Position numbers and translations under genes: made by a program. A stretch of DNA of 64,000 bases from Enterocloster asparagiformis (GTDB taxonomy: Bacteria; Bacillota; Clostridia; Lachnospirales; Lachnospiraceae): assembly GCA_018380885.1 (NCBI GenBank), contig JAGZSY010000005.1, positions 147,193-211,192 of the forward strand, given 5' to 3'. Positions 1 to 9,179 of this stretch are shown one piece after another. Every line of letters begins with the position of its first letter. Within the stretch, counting starts at the first letter, position 1. Under the pieces are notes generated by a model that saw nothing but the letters and a program-made list of their open reading frames with translations, had not been told where the DNA came from and searched no databases.

Positions 1-233
1 TGCGCCTGATGGCCTCCCTGAAGGTGTACGACCTGATCTATATGATGGTGGACCAGACGAACCCGGCTCTGACCAGCGCCCAGTCCCTCATGTACCTGTT
101 CTACCGTGAATCCTTTGTCGCCGGCAACCGCGGATACGCCTCGGCCATCGTGGTGTGGACCGTGCTGCTGATTGGAATTGTCACCGCCCTTCAGTTCTGG
201 GGCCAGAAAAAGTGGGTCAACTACGAAGTCTAA
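1..233 (+). CDS. Sugar ABC transporter permease, C-terminal fragment (MalF/MsmF type)
   Basis: This is the 3' end of a gene that begins before the window; the reading frame is open from the first bases. About 77 residues remain. The end 'GIVTALQFWGQKKWVNYEV' after a hydrophobic segment is typical of the first permease of carbohydrate ABC importers (CUT1 family). The stop is followed 12 bases later by a second permease, so the two probably form the membrane channel of one importer, with the binding protein expected upstream. The adjacent alpha-galactosidase suggests an alpha-galactoside such as raffinose or melibiose (inference). Confidence 0.85.
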   Translation, partial: RLMASLKVYDLIYMMVDQTNPALTSAQSLMYLFYRESFVAGNRGYASAIVVWTVLLIGIVTALQFWGQKKWVNYEV

Positions 234-245
234 GGAGGTCAAACC

Positions 246-1082
246 ATGAACCAGTCGTTAAAAGCCAACCGCAATACCGGCACAATCCTGATGTACGCCG
301 TCCTGGCCCTGGGCGCGGTCCTGATGATCTTCCCCTTCGCCTGGATGCTGCTGACCAGCTTCAAATCCGCCGGCGAGAGCGTTCAGATTCCGCCCACCAT
401 TCTGCCAAAGCAGTGGCTTGTGGACAATTACCGGAGAGCGCTGACCAGCCTGCCCTTCCTGCACCTGTACGTCAACACCACCCTGTTAATCTTCTTTCGC
501 GTGATCTGCGCGGTGGCATTTTCCTCCGCCGCAGGCTTCGCGTTTGCCAAGCTGCACTTTAAGGGCAAGAACCTGCTGTTTTCCCTGGTGCTGGTGCAGA
601 TGATGCTGCCCTCCCAGATCTTCATAATTCCACAGTACCAGATGCTGGCGAAAATGGGACTGACCAACTCCATGTTCGCCCTGGTATTCCCGGGACTGGT
701 CAGCGCCTTCGGAACCTTCTTCCTGCGCCAGGCCTACATGGGAATCCCCGACGAGCTGGGCGAGGCCGCTTACCTGGACGGCTGTACCCAGTGGCAGACC
801 TTCACCAAAGTTATGCTGCCCCTGACCAAGGCTTCCATGGCCGCCCTGACCATTTTCACCGCCGTGTTCGCCTACGCGGATCTGATGTGGCCGCTGATCG
901 CCAACACGGATTTGAATAAAATGACGCTTTCCGCCGGACTGTCCACCCTTCGGGGCCAGTTCACCACCAACTACCCGGTGCTGATGGCCGGTTCCCTGCT
1001 GGCCATGATCCCCATGGTCGTGCTGTACATCATGTTCCAGAAGCAGTTTATCGAGGGCATCGCCATGACGGGAGGAAAATAA
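246..1082 (+). CDS. Sugar ABC transporter permease (MalG/MsmG type)
   Basis: 278 residues, the usual length for the second CUT1 permease. There are about six membrane segments, the first near residues 15-38, and a clear EAA loop 'ELGEAAYLDGCTQWQTF' around residues 171-187, which is the docking site for the ATPase. The ending 'FIEGIAMTGGK' is diagnostic of MalG-type permeases (family knowledge). AAGGAGGT precedes the ATG. The gene lies directly after the partial permease and 49 bases before the alpha-galactosidase. No ATPase is encoded here, so it probably uses a shared MsmK/MalK-type ATPase, as is common in Firmicutes (inference). Confidence 0.93.
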   Translation: MNQSLKANRNTGTILMYAVLALGAVLMIFPFAWMLLTSFKSAGESVQIPPTILPKQWLVDNYRRALTSLPFLHLYVNTTLLIFFRVICAVAFSSAAGFAFAKLHFKGKNLLFSLVLVQMMLPSQIFIIPQYQMLAKMGLTNSMFALVFPGLVSAFGTFFLRQAYMGIPDELGEAAYLDGCTQWQTFTKVMLPLTKASMAALTIFTAVFAYADLMWPLIANTDLNKMTLSAGLSTLRGQFTTNYPVLMAGSLLAMIPMVVLYIMFQKQFIEGIAMTGGK

Positions 1083-1131
1083 GCTATACACGTAAACGGC
1101 CAAATATTTTGCAGCGGAGGACATACACTAT

Positions 1132-3465
1132 ATGGCGATTCAATTTGACGAGACAACGAGAATCTTTTCCCTGGAGACAGACGGTTCCACCTACCAGATG
1201 CAGGCAGACAGCCACGGCTGCCTGCTGCATCTCTACTACGGCGCCCCCATAAGCGGCCCGGCGGATTATCTCCTGACCTTTTACGACCGCGGATTTTCCG
1301 GAACCCCCTACGACGCCGGCAAAGACCGCACCTACTCCCTGGACGCCCTTCCCCAGGAATTTCCCGTCCAGGGAACCGGGGACTACCGCTCCACCTGCCT
1401 GACCGTAAAGCACCCGGACGGCTCCTGCGGCTGCGACCTGCGCTACAAGAGGCACTCCATCCTGCCGGGAAAATACAGCCTGCCGGGGCTGCCTGCGGTG
1501 TATGAGGAAAATGCGGACTGCAGTGCCGCGGTTCGGAAACACGCGCCTGAGGGCGGGGACGGCGCGCCAAAAGGCTCCAACAGCGGCGTTTGCAATGACA
1601 GGAGGGACGGCGGAACGGATGCTGAGGATAACGGCGCAATAGCTGCTGGGCATAACGGCGTGCAGACCCTGGAAATCGAGCTGGAGGACGTCGGAGGCGA
1701 TTTGTCCGTCACTTTGCTGTACGGAGTTTTTCCCCATCTGGACGTGATCACCCGCAGCGCCGTTGTCAAAAATCTTGGAGCCGGATCCATTTCTCTGGGG
1801 GCAGTACAAAGCGCCTGCCTGGACTTCATGGGCGGGGAGTACGATCTGATTCAGTTTTACGGCCGCCACGCCATGGAGCGCAATTTCCAGCGCACCCCCA
1901 TACTCCACGGCGCCACGGTAATCGGCAGCCGGCGCGGCACCTCCAGCCACCAGTACAATCCCTTTGTGATCGCGGCGGAGCGCGGCGCAGGGGAGGATTA
2001 CGGGAGCTGCTACGGCATGTCCTTTGTGTACAGCGGTGGTTTCACCTGCACGGCGGAGCGCGACCAGTACGATCAGACCCGGCTCACCATGGGCCTGTCC
2101 GGGGAACAGTTCTCATGGCCCCTGGAAGCGGGCGGCAGCTTCACCGCCCCTGAGGTGATCCTGTCCTACTCAGGGGAAGGCCTCACGGCTCTGTCCCACA
2201 ACTATCACCGCACCCTGCGCCGCCATGTGTGCCGCGGCAAATACAGGGATATCCCCCGACCTGTGCTGATCAACAACTGGGAGGCCACGTATTTCGACTT
2301 TACCGGAGACAAGATACTGGAGATCGCCCGCCAGGCTTCCCGTCTGGGCGTGGAGATGATGGTGCTGGACGACGGCTGGTTCGGCGACCGCGGGGATGAC
2401 GACCGCGGCCTGGGCGACTGGCAGGTCAACGAAAAGAAGCTGGGCCGTCCCCTCAAAGAGCTGGTGGCGGACATCAACGGCCTGGGCATGAAGTTTGGCA
2501 TCTGGATGGAACCGGAAATGATCTCCGAGGACAGCGGCCTCTACCGCGCTCATCCCGACTGGGCCTTCGCCCTCCCGGGCCGGAAGCCGGTGCGCAGCCG
2601 CTGCCAGCTGGTGCTGGACTTCTCCCGCCCCGAGGTGGTGGATCACATCTACAGCCAGCTGTGCCTGGTTCTGGACAGCGCCAATATCGAGTACGTGAAA
2701 TGGGATATGAACCGGAGCATCTGCGACGTCTGGTCCGCAGCAGGCGGCGGCTCCGGCGCGGTGCTGCACCGCTATGTGCTGGGGCTGTATGGCCTGCTGG
2801 AACGGCTGAACCGCCGCTATCCCGACCTGCTGATCGAGGGCTGCTCCGGCGGAGGCGGTCGCTTTGACGCCGGTATGCTCTACTACACCCCCCAGATTTG
2901 GTGCAGCGACAACACGGACGCCGTGGACCGCCTGTCCATCCAGTACGGGACCTCCTTCGGCTACCCCGTAAGCGCCGTGGGCGCCCACGTCTCCGCGGTT
3001 CCCAACCATCAGACCGGGCGGATCACTCCCATGAAAACCAGGGGCGTCACCGCCATGGCCGGGAGCTTCGGCTACGAGCTAGACCTGTCCAGGATTACGG
3101 AGGAAGAAAAAGACTGCGTCCGCGCGCAGATCGCGGATTTTCACCGGTACTGGAAGCTGATTCACGACGGCGACTATTACCGTCTGAGCAATCCGGCCGA
3201 GTCCGGCGGCACATCCGGCGCGGCCGCCTGGGCCTTTGTCTCCGGCGACAAAAGCGAGGCGCTGGTCAACCTGGTGGCCCTGGAATGCCACGGCAATCCG
3301 GTCAACTATTATGTGAAGCTGAAGGGCCTGGACCGGTCGGCCCTGTACCGCGATTCGGACAGCGGCAGGATTTACCCCGGCGGCGCGCTGATGACGGCCG
3401 GGCTGCCTGTCCCGAGGCCAGAGGTTGAATACGAGGCCTGGCAGATTCATCTGTGCAGAGTCTGA
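1132..3465 (+). CDS. Alpha-galactosidase, glycoside hydrolase family 36
   Basis: 777 residues, cytoplasmic (no signal peptide). It hydrolyses terminal alpha-1,6-galactose from raffinose-family sugars. The family landmarks are all visible: 'VLDDGWFGDRGDDD' in the catalytic barrel, nucleophile Asp in 'KWDMNR' (about residue 525) and acid/base Asp in 'WCSDNTDAVDR' (about residue 593), plus the N-terminal beta-sandwich and C-terminal beta domain. Length exceeds the usual 720-740 because of a hydrophilic Gly/Asp/Ala-rich stretch at about residues 125-176, between 'LPGLPAVY' and 'VQTLEIELED'. GGAGG lies 11 bases before the ATG. It follows the two permeases in the same direction and ends at a terminator, so it is probably the last gene of a galactoside operon. 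Confidence 0.95.
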   Translation: MAIQFDETTRIFSLETDGSTYQMQADSHGCLLHLYYGAPISGPADYLLTFYDRGFSGTPYDAGKDRTYSLDALPQEFPVQGTGDYRSTCLTVKHPDGSCGCDLRYKRHSILPGKYSLPGLPAVYEENADCSAAVRKHAPEGGDGAPKGSNSGVCNDRRDGGTDAEDNGAIAAGHNGVQTLEIELEDVGGDLSVTLLYGVFPHLDVITRSAVVKNLGAGSISLGAVQSACLDFMGGEYDLIQFYGRHAMERNFQRTPILHGATVIGSRRGTSSHQYNPFVIAAERGAGEDYGSCYGMSFVYSGGFTCTAERDQYDQTRLTMGLSGEQFSWPLEAGGSFTAPEVILSYSGEGLTALSHNYHRTLRRHVCRGKYRDIPRPVLINNWEATYFDFTGDKILEIARQASRLGVEMMVLDDGWFGDRGDDDRGLGDWQVNEKKLGRPLKELVADINGLGMKFGIWMEPEMISEDSGLYRAHPDWAFALPGRKPVRSRCQLVLDFSRPEVVDHIYSQLCLVLDSANIEYVKWDMNRSICDVWSAAGGGSGAVLHRYVLGLYGLLERLNRRYPDLLIEGCSGGGGRFDAGMLYYTPQIWCSDNTDAVDRLSIQYGTSFGYPVSAVGAHVSAVPNHQTGRITPMKTRGVTAMAGSFGYELDLSRITEEEKDCVRAQIADFHRYWKLIHDGDYYRLSNPAESGGTSGAAAWAFVSGDKSEALVNLVALECHGNPVNYYVKLKGLDRSALYRDSDSGRIYPGGALMTAGLPVPRPEVEYEAWQIHLCRV

Positions 3466-3498
3466 CGGTCCCCCATACAGGCTTTGCCACAACTCATC

Positions 3499-3552
3499 AA
3501 AAAGAACTGTTCTTCCCACCGGCGGCGGCCGTCTGGGCGAACAGTTCTTTTT
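3499..3552 (+). terminator. Intrinsic terminator after the galactoside operon
   Basis: A 14-bp perfect stem (AAAAAGAACTGTTC with GAACAGTTCTTTTT) encloses a GC-rich inner part with a short CCCA/TGGG stem. It ends in a T-run and lies 33 bases after the alpha-galactosidase stop. Confidence 0.9.
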
Positions 3553-3575
3553 GTGTTTTGGAAATCCGGCAGCTG

Positions 3576-3616
3576 GTGAATTGTTAACTTTTATTTTTAT
3601 TAAGTTGACAATTCAC
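3576..3616 (+). promoter_or_regulatory. BirA (biotin repressor) operator
   Basis: The core is TTGTTAAC, 15 bases, GTTGACAA, which fits the Gram-positive BirA box (TTGTTAAC-N15-GTTAACAA) with one change. The dyad extends to 13-bp arms, GTGAATTGTTAAC and GTTGACAATTCAC. It overlaps the -35 box of the promoter of bioY, so biotinyl-AMP-loaded BirA would block transcription. Direct sequence match plus family knowledge; the only gene downstream is bioY, which agrees. Confidence 0.9.
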
Positions 3617-3633
3617 GAAAGGCGTGTTATTTT
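3605..3633 (+). promoter_or_regulatory. Sigma-A promoter of bioY
   Basis: -35 TTGACA (3605-3610), 17-base spacer, -10 TATTTT (3628-3633). The right arm of the BirA dyad contains the -35 box. Transcription would start near 3640, giving a leader of about 165 bases in which I recognise no riboswitch. Confidence 0.8.
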
Positions 3634-3804
3634 ATATCTGAACTGAACATCAAAAACCGCGCCTGGACCCGCCTATGTTTTGGCCGCGCCTGTATGGCTG
3701 CGGTTCACAGGATGCTTTGTACATAAAGGCCGGACCGAATACAGATCGTTTGTCTGTCCGGCCGCCATCATACCTCAAATTCGCCACAAGAAAGGACTTT
3801 CACC

Positions 3805-4398
3805 ATGAATACTACCGCCGCCGCCAACAACAAAACCGTAAAATCCGGCATGTCCACACGGGACGTGGTGCTGATCGGCATGTTTGCCGCGCTGCTCGCC
3901 GCCATATCCCAGGTATCCCTGCCCATGCCCACCGGCGTTCCCATCACCATCCAGGTGTTCGGCGTCACCCTGGTGGGCGTGGTCCTGGGCTGGAAGCGCG
4001 CGCTGTTCGCAACCATTGTGTACGTGCTGCTGGGAGCCGTGGGGCTGCCGGTGTTCGCCGGTTTCCAGGGCGGACTGCACGTGATCACCGGCCTGACCGG
4101 CGGCTACATTCTGGGCTGGCCGGTGATGGCGGCCCTCTGCGGCGCTACAATCCCGCTCAAAAAGCCCAGCGCGGCCATTAGCCTGCTTTTCTCCATCATC
4201 CTGTCCGTAGCCGGCATGCTGTTTGTGGAGGCCGCTGGAGGCCTTCAGTGGGCCATGCTGGCCGGCGACAAGTCCTTTGGAATGATTATGGCCTACTCCT
4301 TCGCCGCGTTCATTCCCAAGGACACCATCCTGACCATTGCCGCAGTGATTGTGGGACGGCAGATTCGCCGGACACTGTCCCGGGGCGGTTTTATCTGA
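3805..4398 (+). CDS. bioY: Biotin ECF transporter S component BioY
   Basis: 197 residues with six hydrophobic segments. It is the substrate-binding membrane subunit that captures biotin and works with the shared ECF ATPases and T-component encoded elsewhere. BioY features seen are 'SQVSLPMPTGVPITIQVFGVTLVG' in two parts near residues 33-56, the Gly-rich 'GLPVFAGFQGG' and 'LTGGYILGWPVMA' in the middle. A basic, disordered N-terminus of about 17 residues precedes the first segment. AAAGGA lies 8 bases before the ATG. Monocistronic: it has its own promoter with a BirA box and is followed by a long hairpin. No biotin synthesis genes are next to it, so this looks like a biotin scavenging unit. Confidence 0.95.
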   Translation: MNTTAAANNKTVKSGMSTRDVVLIGMFAALLAAISQVSLPMPTGVPITIQVFGVTLVGVVLGWKRALFATIVYVLLGAVGLPVFAGFQGGLHVITGLTGGYILGWPVMAALCGATIPLKKPSAAISLLFSIILSVAGMLFVEAAGGLQWAMLAGDKSFGMIMAYSFAAFIPKDTILTIAAVIVGRQIRRTLSRGGFI

Positions 4399-4418
4399 AT
4401 GAACTGAATTGATTGACC

Positions 4419-4470
4419 GGACGCAAAATACCGGCCGGGCCATTGAGGCCGCGGCCGGTATTTTGCGTCC
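4419..4470. terminator. Hairpin between convergent bioY and araD
   Basis: A perfect 19-bp stem starting GGACGCAAAATACC with a 14-base loop lies between the two converging genes. A T-run after the stem is lacking, so it may act as a bidirectional terminator or as an mRNA 3'-end stabiliser. Confidence 0.7.
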
Positions 4471-4482
4471 AATGGGACCTCT

Positions 4483-5172
4483 CTACTTCTGCCCATAATA
4501 TGCGTTGGGCCCGTGCTTTCTCAGATAGTGCTTATCCTGCAATTCCTGTGGAGCGGGCTGTACCTGGGGATTCACCATCTCACAGCGGCAGGCCATCATA
4601 GCCACGTTCTCCAGCACCACGGCGTTGTGGACCGCCTCATGGGCGTCCTTGCCCCAGGTAAAGGGGCCGTGGTTCTTGCACAGCACCGCGGGCATTGCCA
4701 CATAATCCTTATCCCTGAAATAGTCCGCGATCAGGACGCCCGTATTCTTCTCATAGGCCTCCTCGATCTCCTCCTTCGTCAGGTTCCGCACACAGGGCAC
4801 CTCACCGTACATATAGTCCGCGTGGGTTGTCCCGTAGCAGGGAATCCCGCGCCCGGCCTGGGCCCAGCTGGTCGCCCAGGGCGAGTGAGTGTGAACAATT
4901 CCGCCAATGCCGGAAAACGCCTTGTAGAGCTCCACATGGGTGGCCGTGTCCGAGGATGGGTTCAGCCTTCCCTCCACCCGGTTTCCATTCAAATCCACTA
5001 CCACCATGTCCTCAGGCGTCAGCTTGTCGTAATCCACGCCGCTGGGCTTGATCACGAACAATCCGCTCTCCCTGTCGATACCGCTGACATTTCCCCAGGT
5101 AAAGGTCACCAGATTGTACCTGGGAAGCAGCATATTGGCCTCGTACACCTCTTTTTTCAGTTGTTCAAGCAT
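4483..5172 (-). CDS. araD: L-ribulose-5-phosphate 4-epimerase
   Basis: 229 residues, the length of class II aldolase-fold epimerases. It interconverts L-ribulose-5-phosphate and D-xylulose-5-phosphate by retro-aldol cleavage with a divalent metal. Zinc ligands are seen at His94 and His96 ('[14 protein letters not shown]') and His168 ('[10 protein letters not shown]'). The catalytic acid region 'NPSSDTATH' (Asp75) and '[12 protein letters not shown]' match AraD, and Tyr near the C-terminus ('NAYYGQK') matches the AraD/UlaF/SgbE group. GGAGG lies 8 bases before the ATG. It stands alone without araA or araB, so the substrate could also come from ascorbate or xylulose routes (UlaF or SgbE); the family call is firm, the pathway is not. 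Confidence 0.93.
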   Translation of the reverse strand: MLEQLKKEVYEANMLLPRYNLVTFTWGNVSGIDRESGLFVIKPSGVDYDKLTPEDMVVVDLNGNRVEGRLNPSSDTATHVELYKAFSGIGGIVHTHSPWATSWAQAGRGIPCYGTTHADYMYGEVPCVRNLTKEEIEEAYEKNTGVLIADYFRDKDYVAMPAVLCKNHGPFTWGKDAHEAVHNAVVLENVAMMACRCEMVNPQVQPAPQELQDKHYLRKHGPNAYYGQK

Positions 5173-5206
5173 TCCTTTATCCTCCCTGTCATTTAATAGA
5201 CGGCTG

Positions 5207-5989
5207 TCAAAAAACGCCGCAATGCCCTTGGCCGGATGGGCCCCAATACTCCCGGTCCGTTTTTATTATCATACCCGGCAGATCGTAAAAACTGGAGAGC
5301 ACGGAAAAATCCCCCGTGCGTCCACTGCCCTCAGCCTCATGTTCCCCGGCTCCCTCCTCCTGCTTTTCCCCGCGTCCGGGCGCGTACAAGCAGGCCTGCA
5401 TCCCTGCCGCCAGCGCGCCCCGCACGTCTTTTATCAGGCTGTCGCCCAAAAACAAACATTCCCCTGCCGGGACTCCAGCCTTGCGGATACACTGGCCGAA
5501 CAGCCTGGCGTTCGGCTTCTCCGCGCCCACCTCCTCGCTGGTGGTGACGCTGTCGATCCACCTTGCCACTCCCAGCCGCTCCAGCTTTTGGTACTGAATA
5601 TCCGCCGTCATATCCGTCCCCACGCCCAGGTGCAGCCCGGCCTTTTTGAGCGCCTCCATGGCCGCCGTCAGACCCGGCTCCGGCTTTGCCGTCCCCAATA
5701 ACGCCTCCCAATAACAGCGGTGGAGATTCTGCGCGTGGGGAAACGGCGGCCTGCCCATCAGCTCCAGAATCACCTGCATACGGATCAGCCGGTTGTGCTG
5801 GGCCGCCGTGTCTGAGCCCACGCGCTCACAGACAATTGCCTTCGCCCTGGCAAACAGATCACGAAACCGCTCCTCCGGGCAGTCCAGAAACCGGGCCGCA
5901 TACCCGCACAGAGCTGCGGTACCGGCCCGATCCCCGGATGTGTAGTCGTACATTGTGTTGTCGATGTCAAATATAACCGCTCTCACCAT
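5207..5989 (-). CDS. HAD-superfamily hydrolase (YjjG/haloacid dehalogenase-like phosphatase)
   Basis: 260 residues. All four HAD motifs are present: I '[11 protein letters not shown]' with Asp8 and Asp10, II '[12 protein letters not shown]', III Lys in '[11 protein letters not shown]', and IV '[15 protein letters not shown]'. The alpha-helical cap between motifs I and II contains '[20 protein letters not shown]', typical of subfamily I phosphatases acting on small phosphometabolites or nucleotides. The C-terminal 50 residues include a Gly/Glu-rich stretch ('[19 protein letters not shown]') that looks disordered. It lies 34 bases upstream of araD on the same strand, so the two may be co-transcribed. 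The substrate cannot be read from the sequence. Confidence 0.88.
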   Translation of the reverse strand: MVRAVIFDIDNTMYDYTSGDRAGTAALCGYAARFLDCPEERFRDLFARAKAIVCERVGSDTAAQHNRLIRMQVILELMGRPPFPHAQNLHRCYWEALLGTAKPEPGLTAAMEALKKAGLHLGVGTDMTADIQYQKLERLGVARWIDSVTTSEEVGAEKPNARLFGQCIRKAGVPAGECLFLGDSLIKDVRGALAAGMQACLYAPGRGEKQEEGAGEHEAEGSGRTGDFSVLSSFYDLPGMIIKTDREYWGPSGQGHCGVF

Positions 5990-6480
5990 ACGCTCACCCA
6001 GCTTACCGCCTCCACCTTCATTTCCATTCCCCTATCACGCATACCGGGAAGTTACGTCTGCAGCCGCTTTAAAACCTTGGCCGTACCAACCCAAGACGAT
6101 TTTCAAGCCCCGCGGGCCCCTCCTCCGGCTTCGCGGAAGCCGGCTCCATGGAAACGCCCGATGATGTCCCGGCAATCCTGTTTTGCGGAGAACAGCCCGC
6201 AGTCACGCACAGCGTTAAAACCGTTAAAAGCACCTATATGCCCGATAACATCCTGCGCCTAATCCGAACCCTTTTATCAACACACAATACTGCAAGCTGC
6301 CTTCTCGATTATACCACGCCGCATCCGGGTCCGTCCACAATCCTATAGCGCCTGAAACGAACATTTTGCCGCAGCGCCTTCCTGCCCGCAGCCTCCATCA
6401 CATGAACAGGCCGCCTGTCATACGACAGACGGCCTGTTCCAAACACAAAGGATAAAGGTATTTCCCAAATGGGAATCGGA
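5990..6480. other. Intergenic stretch between the HAD gene and adhE
   Basis: About 490 bases with no credible gene: the short open frames lack ribosome binding sites and family features. The right end holds the adhE terminator hairpin. Any promoter for the HAD-araD pair should be here, but I found no good match to the sigma-A consensus on the minus strand. Confidence 0.6.
6404..6439 (-). terminator. Hairpin after adhE
   Basis: A 16-bp stem with one mismatch, GAACAGGCCGCCTGTC against GACAGACGGCCTGTTC, has a 4-base loop and lies 41 bases past the adhE stop. It lacks a clear T-run on the minus strand. Confidence 0.7.
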
Positions 6481-9093
6481 TTATTTACCGTAGTAAGCTC
6501 TTAAATACATCTCCTTGATCTCGCTCATCAGCGGGTATCTCGGGTTCGCGCCGGTGCACTGGTCGTCGAATGCCTGCTCAACCATGTCGTCCAGTCTGTC
6601 TAAGAAGTCCTTCTCGTCGATACCGTATTCCTTGATGCAGGGCTTGATACCAACAGCCTTCTTTAACTCCTCGATCTTTTCGATCAGCTTCTTCACAGCC
6701 TCGGCGTCGTCCTTGGCATTGATTCCGCAGAAGCGCGCGCACTCCGCGTATCTGGCCTGGGTGTGAGGATACTGGTACTGGGAGAAGGTTCCCATCTTGC
6801 GCGGATTCTCATCCGCGTTAAACGCAACCACCTCGGACAGCAACAGCGCGTTGGCTACGCCGTGGGGCAGATGATGGAACGCACCCAGCTTGTGCGCCAT
6901 GGAGTGGCAAACGCCCAGGAACGCGTTGGCAAACGCCATACCTGCCATACAGGAAGCGTCGGCCATCTTCTGGCGGGCCTCAACATTGGACGGCTCGTTG
7001 TAGGCAACGGGAAGATAATCGAATACGTTCTTCATCGCCTTGAGCGCAAGGCCGTCGGTGTAATCGGTGGCCATCACAGATACGTAAGCTTCCAGCGCGT
7101 GTACAAGAACGTCCACGCCGGAGGCGCTGGTAAGACCCTTGGGCTGGCTCATCATATTGTCAGTGTCAACGATAGCCATGTTGGGCAGCAGCGCATAGTC
7201 TGCCAGCGGATATTTGATACCGGTCTCCTGATCGGTGATAACGGCGAAGGGAGTCACCTCGGAACCTGTGCCGGAGGAGGTGGGAACCGCGATAAAGTAT
7301 GCTTTCTCGCCCATCTTCGGGAAGGTGTATACACGTTTGCGGATATCGATAAAGCGCATTGCCATATCCATAAAATCTACTTCCGGATGCTCATACAGAA
7401 CCCACATAATCTTGGCCGCGTCCATTGCGGAACCGCCGCCCATTGCAAGGATCACATCCGGCTCAAAATCTCTCATCAGCTTTGCGCCGGCCTGGGCGTT
7501 AGCCAGAGTCGGATCGGGCTGCACATCGGAGAACACGGTGTAGGTGATCCCCATCTCATTCAGACGATCAGTAATTACATGCGTATATCCGTTCTTGTAC
7601 AGGAAGGAGTCGGTTACAATGAACGCTCTCTTCTTGCCCATCACGTCCTTCAGCTCTTGTAATGCCACCGGCAGGCAGCCCTTCTTAAAGTAAACCTTCT
7701 CAGGTGCACGGAACCACATCATGTTCTCTCTCCTCTCAGCAACGGTCTTAACATTCAGCAAGTGTTTCACACCGACGTTCTCGGAAACGGAGTTGCCGCC
7801 CCAGGAACCGCAGCCCAGCGTCAGGGACGGGGCCAGCTTGAAGTTGTACAGGTCGCCGATTCCGCCGTGGGAGGAAGGAGTATTGATCACGATACGGCAG
7901 GTTTTCATACGCTCTGCGTGCTGCATGATCTTCTCGGTTTCATTTACATTCACATACAGGGAAGCGGTGTGGCCGTAGCCGCCGTCAGCCACCAGACGCT
8001 CCGCCTTTGCAAGGGCCTCGTCGAACGTCTTGGCCTTGTACATAGCCAGCACAGGACTCAGCTTCTCGTGGGCGAACTCCTCGCTGATGTCCACGGACTC
8101 AACCTCTCCGATCAAAATCTTGGTGGCCTCGGGAACCTCCACGCCGGCCAGCTTCGCGATTGTGTAAGCGGACTGTCCAACGATCTTCGCGTTCAGCGCG
8201 CCGTTTACCAGAATGGTCTTGCGGACCTTGTCAATCTCTCCCTGCTTCAGGAAATAGCAGCCTCTGTATGCAAATTCTTTCTTAACTTCATTGTAGATGG
8301 ACTCCATCACGGTCACGGACTGCTCGGAAGCGCAGATCATGCCATTGTCAAAGGTCTTGGAATGGATGATGGAGCTGACGGCCATCTTGATATCAGCGGT
8401 GTCGTCGATGATAACCGGGGTATTTCCGGCGCCAACGCCCAGGGCGGGCTTGCCGGAGGAGTAAGCCGCCTTCACCATGCCGGGGCCGCCGGTTGCCAGG
8501 ATCAGGTCCGCGTTTCTCATAACCTCATTGGTCAGCTCCAGGGATGGAACGTCGATCCAGCCGATGATTCCCGCCGGAGCGCCGGCCTTAACCGCTGCTT
8601 CCAGAACAATTCTCGCCGCCTCGATGGTGCATTTCTTTGCACGGGGATGTGGGGAAATGATGATGGCGTTGCGGGTCTTTAAGCAGATTAAGGACTTAAA
8701 GATAGCGGTGCTGGTGGGGTTGGTGGTGGGGATAACCGCTGCGATCAGGCCGATGGGCTCTGCGATCTTTTTGATTCCGAACGCCTGATCTTCCTCGATC
8801 ACGCCAACCGTCTTGGTGTCTTTATATGCATTGTAAATGTACTCAGCCGCGTAGTTGTTCTTGATTACCTTGTCCTCTACCACGCCCATGCCGGTCTCCT
8901 CAACCGCCATCTTCGCCAGGGGGAGACGCATCTTGTCAGCCGCGCTGGCTGCCGCAAAGAAAATTTTATCGACCTGCTCCTGAGTGTAGGTCGCGAAAAT
9001 CTTCTGCGCCTCGCGCATTGCGTTCATCTTCGCAACAAGTCCGTCTACGCTGTCAATGATTTCGGGAACAACCAGTTCTTTCATCTTTGCCAT
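6481..9093 (-). CDS. adhE: Bifunctional acetaldehyde-CoA / alcohol dehydrogenase AdhE
   Basis: 870 residues, the normal AdhE length. The N-terminal CoA-acylating aldehyde dehydrogenase half (about 1-440) reduces acetyl-CoA to acetaldehyde; the nucleophile Cys lies in 'FDNGMICASEQSV' and an NAD loop in 'GVGAGNTPVIID'. The C-terminal iron-dependent alcohol dehydrogenase half (about 450-870) makes ethanol and shows 'AMGGGSAMDAAKIMW' and the metal-binding 'GVCHSMAHKLGAFHHLPHG'. AdhE proteins assemble into spirosomes. GGAGG sits 8 bases before the chosen ATG; an in-frame ATG 5 codons earlier overlaps that Shine-Dalgarno and is less likely. The gene is monocistronic, with a consensus promoter and Rex boxes, so it should be induced at high NADH. 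Confidence 0.97.
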   Translation of the reverse strand: MAKMKELVVPEIIDSVDGLVAKMNAMREAQKIFATYTQEQVDKIFFAAASAADKMRLPLAKMAVEETGMGVVEDKVIKNNYAAEYIYNAYKDTKTVGVIEEDQAFGIKKIAEPIGLIAAVIPTTNPTSTAIFKSLICLKTRNAIIISPHPRAKKCTIEAARIVLEAAVKAGAPAGIIGWIDVPSLELTNEVMRNADLILATGGPGMVKAAYSSGKPALGVGAGNTPVIIDDTADIKMAVSSIIHSKTFDNGMICASEQSVTVMESIYNEVKKEFAYRGCYFLKQGEIDKVRKTILVNGALNAKIVGQSAYTIAKLAGVEVPEATKILIGEVESVDISEEFAHEKLSPVLAMYKAKTFDEALAKAERLVADGGYGHTASLYVNVNETEKIMQHAERMKTCRIVINTPSSHGGIGDLYNFKLAPSLTLGCGSWGGNSVSENVGVKHLLNVKTVAERRENMMWFRAPEKVYFKKGCLPVALQELKDVMGKKRAFIVTDSFLYKNGYTHVITDRLNEMGITYTVFSDVQPDPTLANAQAGAKLMRDFEPDVILAMGGGSAMDAAKIMWVLYEHPEVDFMDMAMRFIDIRKRVYTFPKMGEKAYFIAVPTSSGTGSEVTPFAVITDQETGIKYPLADYALLPNMAIVDTDNMMSQPKGLTSASGVDVLVHALEAYVSVMATDYTDGLALKAMKNVFDYLPVAYNEPSNVEARQKMADASCMAGMAFANAFLGVCHSMAHKLGAFHHLPHGVANALLLSEVVAFNADENPRKMGTFSQYQYPHTQARYAECARFCGINAKDDAEAVKKLIEKIEELKKAVGIKPCIKEYGIDEKDFLDRLDDMVEQAFDDQCTGANPRYPLMSEIKEMYLRAYYGK

Positions 9094-9148
9094 TTCCTTT
9101 TCCTCCATTTTCCTTGTGTTTGTGCTCGGCTTTTTAATATATTGCTAA

Positions 9149-9166
9149 TTGATAATTAATTAACAA
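9149..9166 (-). promoter_or_regulatory. Rex operator, downstream site
   Basis: TTGATAATTAATTAACAA matches the Rex consensus TTGTTAA-N4-TTAACAA at 13 of 14 defined positions. It lies just downstream of the predicted adhE transcription start, a repressing position. Rex releases DNA when NADH is high. Confidence 0.85.
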
Positions 9167-9179
9167 TCTCACTGTTTGC

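Noticed and set aside
3675..4181. 168-codon open frame overlapping bioY
   Set aside because: Shifted frame of bioY with Arg/Pro/Gly-rich composition; bioY itself is unmistakable and has its own ribosome site.
7762..8682. 306-codon plus-strand open frame inside adhE
   Set aside because: Antisense to a fully conserved AdhE and without family features.
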